From Planctomycetaceae bacterium (lineage in GTDB: Bacteria > Planctomycetota > Planctomycetia > Pirellulales > Thermoguttaceae): DNA of 5,283 bases. Location of the stretch: positions 1-5,283 of the forward strand of contig JAIRPZ010000340.1 in NCBI GenBank assembly GCA_031256755.1. Direction: 5' to 3'. The notes below the pieces were generated by a model. The model saw only the letters and a list, made by a program, of their open reading frames with translations. It ran no database searches and had not been told where the DNA came from. The translations under genes and the position numbers were made by a program. This document shows positions 1-5,283 of this stretch, one piece after another. Every line of letters starts with the position of its first letter. Position 1 is the stretch's first letter.

Positions 1-11
1 ATAAGGGTAAA

Positions 12-1094
12 TCATTGGGGCAGGGACTCTTTTTCTCCGCTCATCACATTCATTTGCTTTCGGACGGACTCTTCGTGAATATTTTTCAGGACTTCACGTA
101 TGAAATCGGGATCGAGGTCGAGCGTTTTACCAAACGCCGCACGCTTTTCGATCAATTCGCTGTACCGCATTGTTTGCAAAACCGGCATATTGTTTTTCTT
201 TTTGTATTGACCAATCTCCAACGAAACCTGCATCCGGCGGGCAAGCAATTCCAGCAGATTTTCATCAATCTGATCAATTTTACACCGCAGTTCCGACAAG
301 TCCTGCGACGGACGGTCGGCATTCCGAATGACCAGCAAACTTCGCAAATGGTCTAAATCGTCCGGTGTCAGTTGTTGTGACGCATCACTCCAAGCCGTTG
401 CCGGACAGCAATGCGTTTCGATCATCAAACCGTCAAACTGCAAATCCATTGCCTGCTGGCAAAGCGGCGCAATCAAATCACGCCTGCCGGAAATATGACT
501 CGGATCGCAAAAAACCGTCAAATTCGGCAGCCGGCGGCGCAACTCTATCGGAATATGCCACATCGGCGGATTCCGGTACGTTTTTTTATCATAAGAACTA
601 AACCCACGGTGAATCACGCCGATCCGCCGCAAACCGGCACCGTAAAGCCGTTCTATCGCTCCAATCCACAGTTCCAAATCAGGATTGACCGGATTTTTGA
701 TCAGCACCGGGATATCCACGCCGGAAAGTGCATCCGCAATTTCCTGCACCGCAAAAGGATTGACCGTTGTCCGCGCACCGATCCACAAAATATCAACGCC
801 TGCCTTCAACGCTTCGAAAACGTGTTTTTCAGTCGCGACTTCGGTTGTGACGTACATACCGGTTTCCCGCTTGACCCGCTTGAACCATGCGAGACCGGCA
901 GTGCCGATACCTTCAAAGCCGCCCGGTTTTGTACGGGGTTTCCAAATGCCGGCGCGGAAAATTTTGACCCCCTGTGCGGCAACACCGCGTGCGGTTTCCA
1001 TCACTTGGTCTTCAGTTTCGGCACTGCACGGACCGGCAATGACAATCGGACGTGCCGGATCAACGCCGGGTAAAACAACTGATTCAAAATCCAT
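12..1094 (-). CDS. Bifunctional DAHP synthase (type I beta-like) / chorismate mutase (AroQ, C-terminal)
   Basis: This cytoplasmic enzyme should condense phosphoenolpyruvate with erythrose 4-phosphate to DAHP (shikimate pathway entry) and convert chorismate to prephenate. The DAHP synthase domain spans about residues 10-255. It shows GPCSAET (21-27), KPRTKPGGFEG (52-62), GARTT (106-110), IKNPVNPD (132-139), HRGF (162-165) and DPSHISG (197-203). The metal ligands are predicted as C23, H200, E226 and D237, and the H-to-E and E-to-D spacings (26 and 11) match, from memory, those of the Thermotoga enzyme. Residues 264-350 form an AroQ helical domain. By alignment to E. coli chorismate mutase, R270, R287, K298, R310, S343 and Q347 are kept, while D48 and E52 equivalents are Q307 and Y311. 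There is no N-terminal ferredoxin-like regulatory domain, so feedback control may act through the mutase domain (inference). The ATG at 1094 is the first in frame after a stop at 1137-1139, and it lacks an obvious Shine-Dalgarno. No symbol is given because aroA, aroF and aroG are used inconsistently for this family. Confidence 0.95.
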   Translation of the reverse strand: MDFESVVLPGVDPARPIVIAGPCSAETEDQVMETARGVAAQGVKIFRAGIWKPRTKPGGFEGIGTAGLAWFKRVKRETGMYVTTEVATEKHVFEALKAGVDILWIGARTTVNPFAVQEIADALSGVDIPVLIKNPVNPDLELWIGAIERLYGAGLRRIGVIHRGFSSYDKKTYRNPPMWHIPIELRRRLPNLTVFCDPSHISGRRDLIAPLCQQAMDLQFDGLMIETHCCPATAWSDASQQLTPDDLDHLRSLLVIRNADRPSQDLSELRCKIDQIDENLLELLARRMQVSLEIGQYKKKNNMPVLQTMRYSELIEKRAAFGKTLDLDPDFIREVLKNIHEESVRKQMNVMSGEKESLPQ

Positions 1095-1125
1095 AAATAG
1101 GCAAGTACGCAGACAATTTGCGGAA

Positions 1126-1154
1126 ATACTAACAAATTACCGGTTCAATGTCAA
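1126..1154 (-). promoter_or_regulatory. Sigma70-type promoter of the DAHP synthase/chorismate mutase gene
   Basis: Read on the minus strand, a perfect -35 box TTGACA (1154-1149) is followed after exactly 17 bp by TAGTAT (1131-1126), which matches 4 of 6 bases of TATAAT. The predicted start of transcription is near 1119, giving a 5' leader of about 25 nt before the ATG at 1094. This makes the enzyme gene independent of the DUF58 gene upstream. I see no attenuator or leader peptide between promoter and start codon. Confidence 0.65.
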
Positions 1155-1265
1155 ATGCGTTTCCAAAGAAAACGGTCAAGACGAAAGCCGAAGACATGCG
1201 TCCCCTCCGGTACTTTCACGCTTATAACCGGCGGACTGCCGAATACCCGTCCGTCAGGGGTTGCC

Positions 1266-2471
1266 CTATTGACCGGCAGTAAACAGTTCATCAAAACCGC
1301 TGCCGGATGTGTCCACAATACGGAACCGCCGCAGAACATCCGGCAGCCGGGAATCTGATTGCAATGCCGACAGACGCGAAGCCAAATGATCCCCCGAACC
1401 GCTGAATGTTACAAAAATAATTTCCGAATGAACCTGCGCCGGTACCTTCAATAATATCTCTTGCAAGTAATCATGCTTGCCCGGTACCGCCGATGCCAGT
1501 TGTTTTAAGACCGTATCCAGCAGAGAATAATGCAGCGAATCAAAGATCGTCCCATGCTTATTATTCGCCGCAAAAAAAAGCGTCCCGCTGCCGGAATTGA
1601 CCCAATCCGTTACAAGCGTTGCCGTAAAACTGACGGCTAACTCAAAATGTTCCGAAATCGCATCATTGTTTTGACCGCTGTCAAAAAGGTCAAGAATAAC
1701 GGCATAATCACGGTTTTGGTTTAACTCATACTGCCGGACAACCGGAGAACGGTGTTTGGCAAAAGAACGCCAATGAATGTTCCGCTTGGCATCCCCCTGC
1801 TGCCACGGACGGACTCCAAGGAATTCACCGACTTGCCGGCTCCGGCGGAAACGCGTCCGCTGCAAACTTTCCTCGGTCTCCCGCTGCTGCACCCGCCAGC
1901 GGTTGGAAAGCCGTCCGATCTGCGGATAAACACAGAACTCCGAGTCGTTGTTCCGGGCTGACATTTCAACCGGCAAATCCGCCCAATTACGGAAAAATCC
2001 AAAAGGGAAAAGTGTCGAGACCCGGACACGCTCAAATCGGTATCGTCCGCGCTGCGGCAAACAGCCGGAATAGGATTGATAGACCGTCTGCCCCCCCGGA
2101 AGATACGGAAAATAAACGGCCGGCTCAAGCATTTTTTCGGGCAGCGGCGGTTCGGTTTGCGAAAGACGGCGGAGACGGTCAGTCACGACAATCCCCCAAC
2201 TCGACCGGAAAAAAAGTCCGGCAGTGCGGGTTTTCGCAACCTCAATGCCGATCGTAAACGGCGTTCCCGCAAAAATCCGGTCTGGAACCGTCCGTTTCAC
2301 CGTAATTTTTCTCAACGTTTTGCGTCCGGCATACCACGCAAAAGAAACAGGGGCCAGCAGAAGCATCGCAAAAAGAAGCATTGCATTCACTTCGCGGACA
2401 AACGCCCCGATAAACAGCGCAAAGACAATCAACAGATAATAAATGCCTTCCCGGCTTGCCGATGTTCTCAC
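1266..2471 (-). CDS. DUF58 domain-containing membrane protein
   Basis: This 401-residue protein belongs to the DUF58 family, whose molecular role is poorly defined. Members are often encoded beside MoxR-type AAA+ ATPases and transglutaminase-like proteins, and carry a von Willebrand A-like fold. Two hydrophobic segments (about 11-25 and 30-48) give a short membrane hairpin. A beta-rich region follows, with RGRYRFERVRVSTLFPFGFF at 141-160, a motif common just before DUF58. The core signature is FLGVRPWQQGDAKRNIHW at 217-234 plus R246-QYE (243-249). YAVILDLFDSG (256-266) is the first strand of the A-like domain with a degenerate metal site. The start is GTG at 2471: no in-frame ATG lies between it and the stop at 2526-2528, and the next ATG (M31) would remove the first membrane segment. 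There is no clear Shine-Dalgarno. No MoxR gene is in the window, so its usual partner is absent nearby or lies elsewhere. Confidence 0.88.
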   Translation of the reverse strand: MRTSASREGIYYLLIVFALFIGAFVREVNAMLLFAMLLLAPVSFAWYAGRKTLRKITVKRTVPDRIFAGTPFTIGIEVAKTRTAGLFFRSSWGIVVTDRLRRLSQTEPPLPEKMLEPAVYFPYLPGGQTVYQSYSGCLPQRGRYRFERVRVSTLFPFGFFRNWADLPVEMSARNNDSEFCVYPQIGRLSNRWRVQQRETEESLQRTRFRRSRQVGEFLGVRPWQQGDAKRNIHWRSFAKHRSPVVRQYELNQNRDYAVILDLFDSGQNNDAISEHFELAVSFTATLVTDWVNSGSGTLFFAANNKHGTIFDSLHYSLLDTVLKQLASAVPGKHDYLQEILLKVPAQVHSEIIFVTFSGSGDHLASRLSALQSDSRLPDVLRRFRIVDTSGSGFDELFTAGQ

Positions 2472-2501
2472 AATACAAAAACGAAGAGGAAACGCTCTAA
2501 C

Positions 2502-2529
2502 AGCATACCGCAGGCAGCGGCAATTTCAA
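2502..2529 (-). promoter_or_regulatory. Candidate promoter of the DUF58 gene
   Basis: On the minus strand TTGAAA (2529-2524, 5 of 6 bases of the -35 consensus) is followed after 16 bp by TATGCT (2507-2502, 4 of 6 bases of the -10 consensus). Transcription would begin near 2495, about 24 nt before the GTG start codon at 2471. It is the best match in the divergent region on this strand, but only of moderate quality. Confidence 0.4.
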
Positions 2530-2540
2530 GCCCCCTCTGT

Positions 2541-2591
2541 GCCGGCATTTCCGAACAACCGTTAAAATCAACAACGGAACCGGCGTTTTTT
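2541..2591 (+). terminator. Terminator-like hairpin with T-tract in the divergent intergenic region
   Basis: GCCGG (2541-2545) and TTCCG (2549-2553) pair with CGGAA (2575-2579) and CCGGC (2580-2584), giving a 10-bp stem with a 3-nt bulge (CAT) and a loop of about 21 nt. Six T's follow at 2586-2591. An alternative short pairing CCGTT (2559-2563) with AACGG (2573-2577) overlaps the stem. It has the form of a plus-strand intrinsic terminator, but no gene ends upstream on that strand. It could therefore be a leader attenuator for the gene at 2677, the end of a short unannotated transcript, an operator, or chance. The large loop and bulge weaken it. Confidence 0.3.
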
Positions 2592-2646
2592 CTCGGCTGC
2601 CGCCGGTCTGCATAAACTTCCGCACAAAACAACCCGATAGGGCAGG

Positions 2647-2652
2647 CATAAT
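2647..2652 (+). promoter_or_regulatory. Candidate -10 box for the secreted-protein gene
   Basis: CATAAT matches 5 of 6 bases of the sigma70 -10 consensus and would start transcription near 2659, about 18 nt before the preferred ATG at 2677. No convincing -35 box lies 16-18 bp upstream, so this is weak. If correct it rules out the alternative TTG start at 2659, because that codon would sit at the very 5' end of the message. Confidence 0.28.
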
Positions 2653-2663
2653 AGCGTTTTGCC

Positions 2664-2667
2664 GGAG
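2664..2667 (+). promoter_or_regulatory. Shine-Dalgarno that favours the ATG at 2677
   Basis: GGAG lies 9 nt before the ATG at 2677. The longer reading frame beginning with TTG at 2659 would place this site inside the coding sequence and would put six extra residues ahead of a signal peptide that is already complete from M-R-R at 2677. The ATG is therefore preferred. Confidence 0.55.
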
Positions 2668-2676
2668 ACCGTTTTG

Positions 2677-3357
2677 ATGCGTCGGATTCTTCTTTTTGCC
2701 GTTTCCGTTTTGATAACGGGATTCCCGTTTTATGCCGGCGGGCAAATCCCTGAACGAACCATGTTTCAGCCGGGAACTTATGGTTTCGGACCGTACATTC
2801 AGTCCTCCATTCCGCCTGCGGCGGTGCCGTCTCTTCCCGCTGCGGATTCGGACGAAACGGACAGCACACCCGCTTCCAGCGAATCCGTTCCCGAAGGAGA
2901 AAAGGACGATTTGCGGACGGAATGGGAAAAAGCCTTTGCCCCGCAGCAGTTGGAGCCGCACGTTAACGCACCGGCACCTCTTGTGCCGCCCGCTGCAAAA
3001 CCGGAAGCGCAGCCGATTTATGTACCGCACTTGGCCTTTGCTTATGACAAAAAAACGCAGCAGTTCCGTTTAACTCCTTATGAAGGGGGATACGCGGCCA
3101 GTCCGGCAGAGTTTCCGCGTGCGTTATCGCCGCTGCACAACTATTTTGCTTCGCCGTATTCGGCATCGCAAATTTTCCCGCAGGTACGGTATATGAGTTA
3201 TTATGAACCGGACCCGGTGATTTTGCCGGCGGCGATCAAACAGCGGTGGCTGCGGTTTATGCAAAATGATCAGCCGATTCCCATTCCGTCTCCTCCGCAG
3301 CCGGAAACGCCCCGTGCGCCGCGGAGCAGGGACAGGATCACTTCCCGTTCCCGGTAA
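2677..3357 (+). CDS. Hypothetical secreted proline-rich protein
   Basis: I do not recognise this 226-residue protein. It begins MRRILLFAVSVLITGFPFYAGG, a typical signal peptide: two arginines, a hydrophobic core at about 4-19, and likely cleavage after AGG (20-22). There is no lipobox cysteine, and the mature protein has no cysteine at all. Three parts can be seen. Residues 43-115 are rich in Pro, Ala, Ser and acidic residues and probably disordered. Residues 114-191 are rich in Tyr and Phe (PIYVPHLAFAYDKKTQQFRL, later RYMSYYEPDPVILP) and may form a small folded unit. The tail at 198-226 is proline- then arginine-rich (IPIPSPPQPE, ending SRSR) and very basic. No enzyme motif is visible. It stands alone between a divergent neighbour and a terminator at 3439, so it is probably monocistronic. 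Envelope or periplasmic location is inferred from the signal peptide only. Confidence 0.75.
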   Translation: MRRILLFAVSVLITGFPFYAGGQIPERTMFQPGTYGFGPYIQSSIPPAAVPSLPAADSDETDSTPASSESVPEGEKDDLRTEWEKAFAPQQLEPHVNAPAPLVPPAAKPEAQPIYVPHLAFAYDKKTQQFRLTPYEGGYAASPAEFPRALSPLHNYFASPYSASQIFPQVRYMSYYEPDPVILPAAIKQRWLRFMQNDQPIPIPSPPQPETPRAPRSRDRITSRSR

Positions 3358-3398
3358 AACAAACACACAAAAAACAGCAAAAAGCGGCGGAGAAACGA

Positions 3399-3419
3399 GG
3401 ATCAACAGACCGGATCAAC
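3399..3419 (+). repeat. Short direct repeat GGATCAAC x2
   Basis: The 8-mer GGATCAAC occurs at 3399-3406 and 3412-3419, a 13-bp period, within the A-rich trailer downstream of the secreted-protein gene and just before the terminator stem. It could be a small binding site, but two short copies can arise by chance. Confidence 0.3.
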
Positions 3420-3438
3420 GAAACAGAGATGACTCGAT

Positions 3439-3462
3439 AGGGACTCCTTGTGTCCCTTTTTT
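3439..3462 (+). terminator. Intrinsic (Rho-independent) terminator of the secreted-protein gene
   Basis: AGGGAC (3439-3444) and GTCCCT (3452-3457) form a 6-bp stem with a 7-nt loop, and a run of six T's covers 3457-3462. This is a textbook intrinsic terminator about 80 nt past the stop codon at 3357. It ends the transcript of the 2677-3357 gene and separates it from the pilin-like gene. Confidence 0.85.
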
Positions 3463-3474
3463 CGTTTTCCGGTG

Positions 3475-3480
3475 TATAAT
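3475..3480 (+). promoter_or_regulatory. Candidate -10 box of the prepilin gene
   Basis: A perfect TATAAT lies 12 bp after the terminator T-run and about 92 bp before the prepilin start codon. No good -35 box sits 16-18 bp upstream, because that space overlaps the terminator arm. A start near 3487 would give a leader of about 85 nt containing the hairpin at 3506-3536. A competing candidate is the perfect TTGACA at 3515-3520, but the only hexamer at suitable spacing (TAAGGA, 3539-3544) is a poor -10 box. Confidence 0.4.
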
Positions 3481-3505
3481 GATTGCGGTCATAAGGGACG
3501 TTGAA

Positions 3506-3536
3506 CGGCGGGTATTGACAGGATAAATGCCCGCTG
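3506..3536 (+). promoter_or_regulatory. 11-bp hairpin in the leader of the prepilin gene
   Basis: CGGCGGGTATT (3506-3516) pairs with AATGCCCGCTG (3526-3536) over 11 consecutive pairs, two of them G-U, closing a 9-nt loop (GACAGGATA). No T-tract follows directly, so it is not an intrinsic terminator. It lies 25 nt upstream of the Shine-Dalgarno and would be part of the 5' untranslated region if transcription starts at the TATAAT box. It may stabilise the message or regulate translation. I do not recognise a known riboswitch class in it. Confidence 0.45.
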
Positions 3537-3560
3537 CGTAAGGAATATCCGATTTTCTGC

Positions 3561-3566
3561 GGAGGT
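3561..3566 (+). promoter_or_regulatory. Strong Shine-Dalgarno of the prepilin gene
   Basis: GGAGGT lies 5 nt before the ATG at 3572, a near-perfect site with good spacing. It fixes the start codon and therefore the unusually long 23-residue prepilin leader. The two minus-strand genes in this window have no comparable site. Confidence 0.8.
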
Positions 3567-3571
3567 GCGAA

Positions 3572-5218
3572 ATGACTGGTTATCTATTGAAAAATGCGCA
3601 ATTCAGAGACGGGCTATCAACAAAACTTCCCAAAAGAGGAATATCGCTGATCGAAGTATTAGCGTCTATTTTGGTCATCGGTATCGGTTTGCTGGGCGTG
3701 CTGGCGGTGATTCCCTACGGTGCGTTTCAGATTTCCGAGGCACACCGCACGGACTATGCCGCCAATATGCTTGTCAACGCTGCCGAAGAAGTCGTTCTCC
3801 GCAAGATGACCAATCCCGGCAAATGGGGCGTTGATTTCCTGATAAGCGGCAACTGTCCCGCTAATCTTGAGACAGACATTAAAACATGGCACAATACTGC
3901 CGGTATACCGACAACTCCGCCGATACAGCCGAGTGGCAAGATACCGATTCCCGGTACGAGAGATCTCAATAATAAGGATACCGAACACTACTTGGTGATG
4001 GCACACAGGGCTGGAACCGGACTCATCTTGAATTGCAGCAAGTACATTCTGATTGATCCGTTCAATTCAAATGACCCGCCTGAACATATTTTCCGTATCG
4101 GGGCAACATTCACTCCTCTTAAACGCTGGGAGGAATGGACTCGCGGGCAAGACGACATTGTTTATACGTCGTATGAGGATAAACGTCCTGATTTTGCCGA
4201 TCAAAACGGCAAGGTTCGAAGTTCCGGCAAGTACACTTGGTTTTTTACCTTTCTGCCGCAGAAATTATCGGGCAGTATTTCCTGTGTTCATCCGACATCT
4301 GCTCATTTCGGCTGTTCCAATGATGTTTCGCCCATATCAGGCAATATGAACAATATTTATCTCTATAAAGTAATACCTAACCCTGATTATATACCACCCG
4401 GTACCGCCGGTCATGACCCAAGCATACCGCAGACAATACGAGTCCGCTGTTCTCATCAAATACCTAACCCTGATTATAAACAGCCCAATGACCCGAATTA
4501 TGACCCCAACATACCGCCGACAATAACGGAAAATTGCCCTCCGCTTCCACGTTTTACAACGGATACTTCAACGAATCCGGCAACCGGTATGTTGCGGGTG
4601 GAAACGCGTTATGAAACGCGGCTGCGGGAAGCAAAAACACTGCTGATTGACCAAAAATACTACTGGGTTGATTCTGTTACAAAAGGACCTGAAACAACTT
4701 GTGATAATGATTGCAGCCCGGTTTATCTGCATGCCCTCGTCACGGCGTTGACAGCACAAGAGGAGCAGGACTTAAAGATCAATAATGCTCCGGGAGAAAG
4801 AAGACGCTGGTACATTCCGAAGCCGTTTGAGACGTTATGTCCGAACGTCGCCATTGACATTCTCGCTTGCTGGAACCGTGTGCCGGAAGATGATGTGCAG
4901 GTGCCGGATAAGAACACGACAATTATTTCTTTTACTCCGGCAAATAACGGCGGCAGTTTTAAGTTCTCCAACGCAACTCATTTAGAAAAACTAACGCAGA
5001 CAAAATATGTTTTCGTTACGTGGGACACAACGAGTTCATCTGACGGAATCACGCGGGCTAACGGGACGTGGTGCCGCATTGTATTTGTTAATAAGAGCAA
5101 CCCGGGGACTCCGCAAATTTTTGTTACAGGAAATATAAGCGGAACGGCAAACTTACAGGTTTATATTCCCAGCGGCGTGCTGTTCCACAAACGGGTGGAT
5201 GCGCAGCCGGTTCGTTAG
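3572..5218 (+). CDS. PilV-like type IV prepilin / pseudopilin, large and cysteine-rich
   Basis: This 548-residue protein carries a class III prepilin signal. The leader is 23 residues, cleavage is predicted after G23 in KRG/ISLIE, and the glutamate at mature position 5 (E28) is present. A hydrophobic helix follows (24-48, including ASILVIGIGLLGVLAVIP). After processing by prepilin peptidase it would be methylated, anchored in the inner membrane and assembled by a type IV pilus or type II secretion-like machine. The sequence AVIPYGAFQ with D61-YAANMLVNAAEE (61-73) resembles planctomycete PilV-like proteins. The remaining 450 residues form a large globular domain with no motif I recognise. It contains 11 cysteines (95, 155, 238, 248, 293, 322, 377, 381, 423, 433, 501), and a Pro/Asn/Asp-rich tandem repeat at 268-325. 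The size far exceeds a classical 150-200 residue major pilin, so a minor pilin or tip/pseudopilin role is more likely (inference). Confidence 0.85.
   Translation: MTGYLLKNAQFRDGLSTKLPKRGISLIEVLASILVIGIGLLGVLAVIPYGAFQISEAHRTDYAANMLVNAAEEVVLRKMTNPGKWGVDFLISGNCPANLETDIKTWHNTAGIPTTPPIQPSGKIPIPGTRDLNNKDTEHYLVMAHRAGTGLILNCSKYILIDPFNSNDPPEHIFRIGATFTPLKRWEEWTRGQDDIVYTSYEDKRPDFADQNGKVRSSGKYTWFFTFLPQKLSGSISCVHPTSAHFGCSNDVSPISGNMNNIYLYKVIPNPDYIPPGTAGHDPSIPQTIRVRCSHQIPNPDYKQPNDPNYDPNIPPTITENCPPLPRFTTDTSTNPATGMLRVETRYETRLREAKTLLIDQKYYWVDSVTKGPETTCDNDCSPVYLHALVTALTAQEEQDLKINNAPGERRRWYIPKPFETLCPNVAIDILACWNRVPEDDVQVPDKNTTIISFTPANNGGSFKFSNATHLEKLTQTKYVFVTWDTTSSSDGITRANGTWCRIVFVNKSNPGTPQIFVTGNISGTANLQVYIPSGVLFHKRVDAQPVR
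4372..4546 (+). repeat. 29-codon tandem repeat inside the prepilin gene
   Basis: Two adjacent 87-bp units (4373-4459 and 4460-4546) encode related 29-residue segments beginning IPNPDY, with shared DP, IP, TI and a Cys near the end (C293 and C322). The first 20 bp are identical in both copies (4372-4391 and 4459-4478), while the rest has diverged at DNA level. This indicates an in-frame duplication, with the first part either conserved or recently converted. Confidence 0.8.
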
Positions 5219-5233
5219 ATCGCCGCTGTCAGA

Positions 5234-5283
5234 ATGGTCAGGAAAATACTGTCCGAAAAATTTTGTCCCCGGTTGTCCCCCCT
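5234..5283 (+). CDS. Possible start of a second gene of the pilin operon (partial)
   Basis: An ATG at 5234, 15 nt after the stop of the prepilin gene, opens a frame that stays open to the end of the window (MVRKILSEKFCPRLSP and onward). The basic, short character would suit a prepilin leader, and genes for prepilin-like proteins often follow one another. However, there is no clear Shine-Dalgarno, only 16 full codons are visible, and the cleavage motif, if any, lies beyond the window. It could equally be untranslated spacer. Confidence 0.25.
   Translation, partial: MVRKILSEKFCPRLSP

Noticed and set aside
411..1073. Open frame of 220 codons on the plus strand opposite the DAHP synthase gene
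   Set aside because: The product is rich in Arg, His and Cys with no recognisable domain, while the opposite strand carries every catalytic motif of DAHP synthase. It is a shadow of the real gene, as is the 180-codon frame at 685-1227.
1232..1253. Inverted repeat CGGAC/GTCCG after the DUF58 stop as a terminator
   Set aside because: The stem is only 5 bp with a 12-nt loop, and no T-tract follows on the minus strand. I see no convincing terminator for the DUF58 gene.
2497..3030. Open frame of 177 codons on the minus strand opposite the secreted-protein gene
   Set aside because: The translation is Arg/Cys-rich and without domain or signal, and it covers the divergent promoter region. The plus strand has a proper signal peptide, Shine-Dalgarno and terminator.
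3478..3526. Short frame MIAVIRDVERRVLTG as a leader peptide, followed by a 4-codon frame at 3527
   Set aside because: It starts within the TATAAT box, has no ribosome binding site, and shows no run of a single regulatory amino acid.
3481..3571. c-di-GMP riboswitch upstream of the pilin gene
   Set aside because: Such riboswitches often precede pilus genes, but I do not see the conserved GEMM core or its tetraloop pattern. Only a simple hairpin is present.
5254..5283. Repeated TTGTCCCC near the window end as a repeat array or mobile element end
   Set aside because: There are only two short copies at the edge of the window, with no inverted partner or further units visible.

Overview
The window looks like chromosomal DNA of a Gram-negative-type bacterium, most likely a planctomycete (Planctomycetota, possibly a host-associated lineage of moderate GC). 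The best clue is the gene at 3572-5218. Its N-terminus joins a prepilin cleavage site (KRG/ISLIE) to a segment reading GLLGVLAVIPYGAFQ, then a conserved helix with A-A-x-x-L-V-N-A-A-E-E. This PilV-like arrangement is, from memory, typical of planctomycete prepilins. The assignment is an inference from protein style. No rRNA or other marker gene is present.

Layout. Positions 12-1094 (minus) encode a bifunctional DAHP synthase with a C-terminal AroQ chorismate mutase domain, which covers the first step of the shikimate pathway and the first step towards Phe/Tyr. It has its own good sigma70-type promoter (1126-1154). Positions 1266-2471 (minus) encode a membrane-anchored DUF58 protein with a GTG start. 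A 205-bp divergent intergenic region (2472-2676) holds candidate promoters in both directions and a hairpin followed by six T's. Positions 2677-3357 (plus) encode a small secreted, proline-rich protein that I do not recognise. A 214-bp gap (3358-3571) holds a clear intrinsic terminator (3439-3462), a TATAAT box, an 11-bp leader hairpin (3506-3536) and a strong Shine-Dalgarno. Positions 3572-5218 (plus) encode a large, cysteine-rich PilV-like prepilin with an internal 29-residue tandem repeat. An open frame starting at 5234 runs off the window and could be the next gene of a pilin or pseudopilin operon.

How the genes relate. I see no single pathway linking them. Aromatic biosynthesis, the DUF58 protein, the secreted protein and the pilin each appear to be separate transcription units, split by promoters, strand changes or a terminator. 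There are no RNA genes, CRISPR arrays, insertion sequences or phage genes. The parts most worth following are the pilin-like gene with its structured leader and cysteine-rich repeat insert, and the unrecognised secreted protein.
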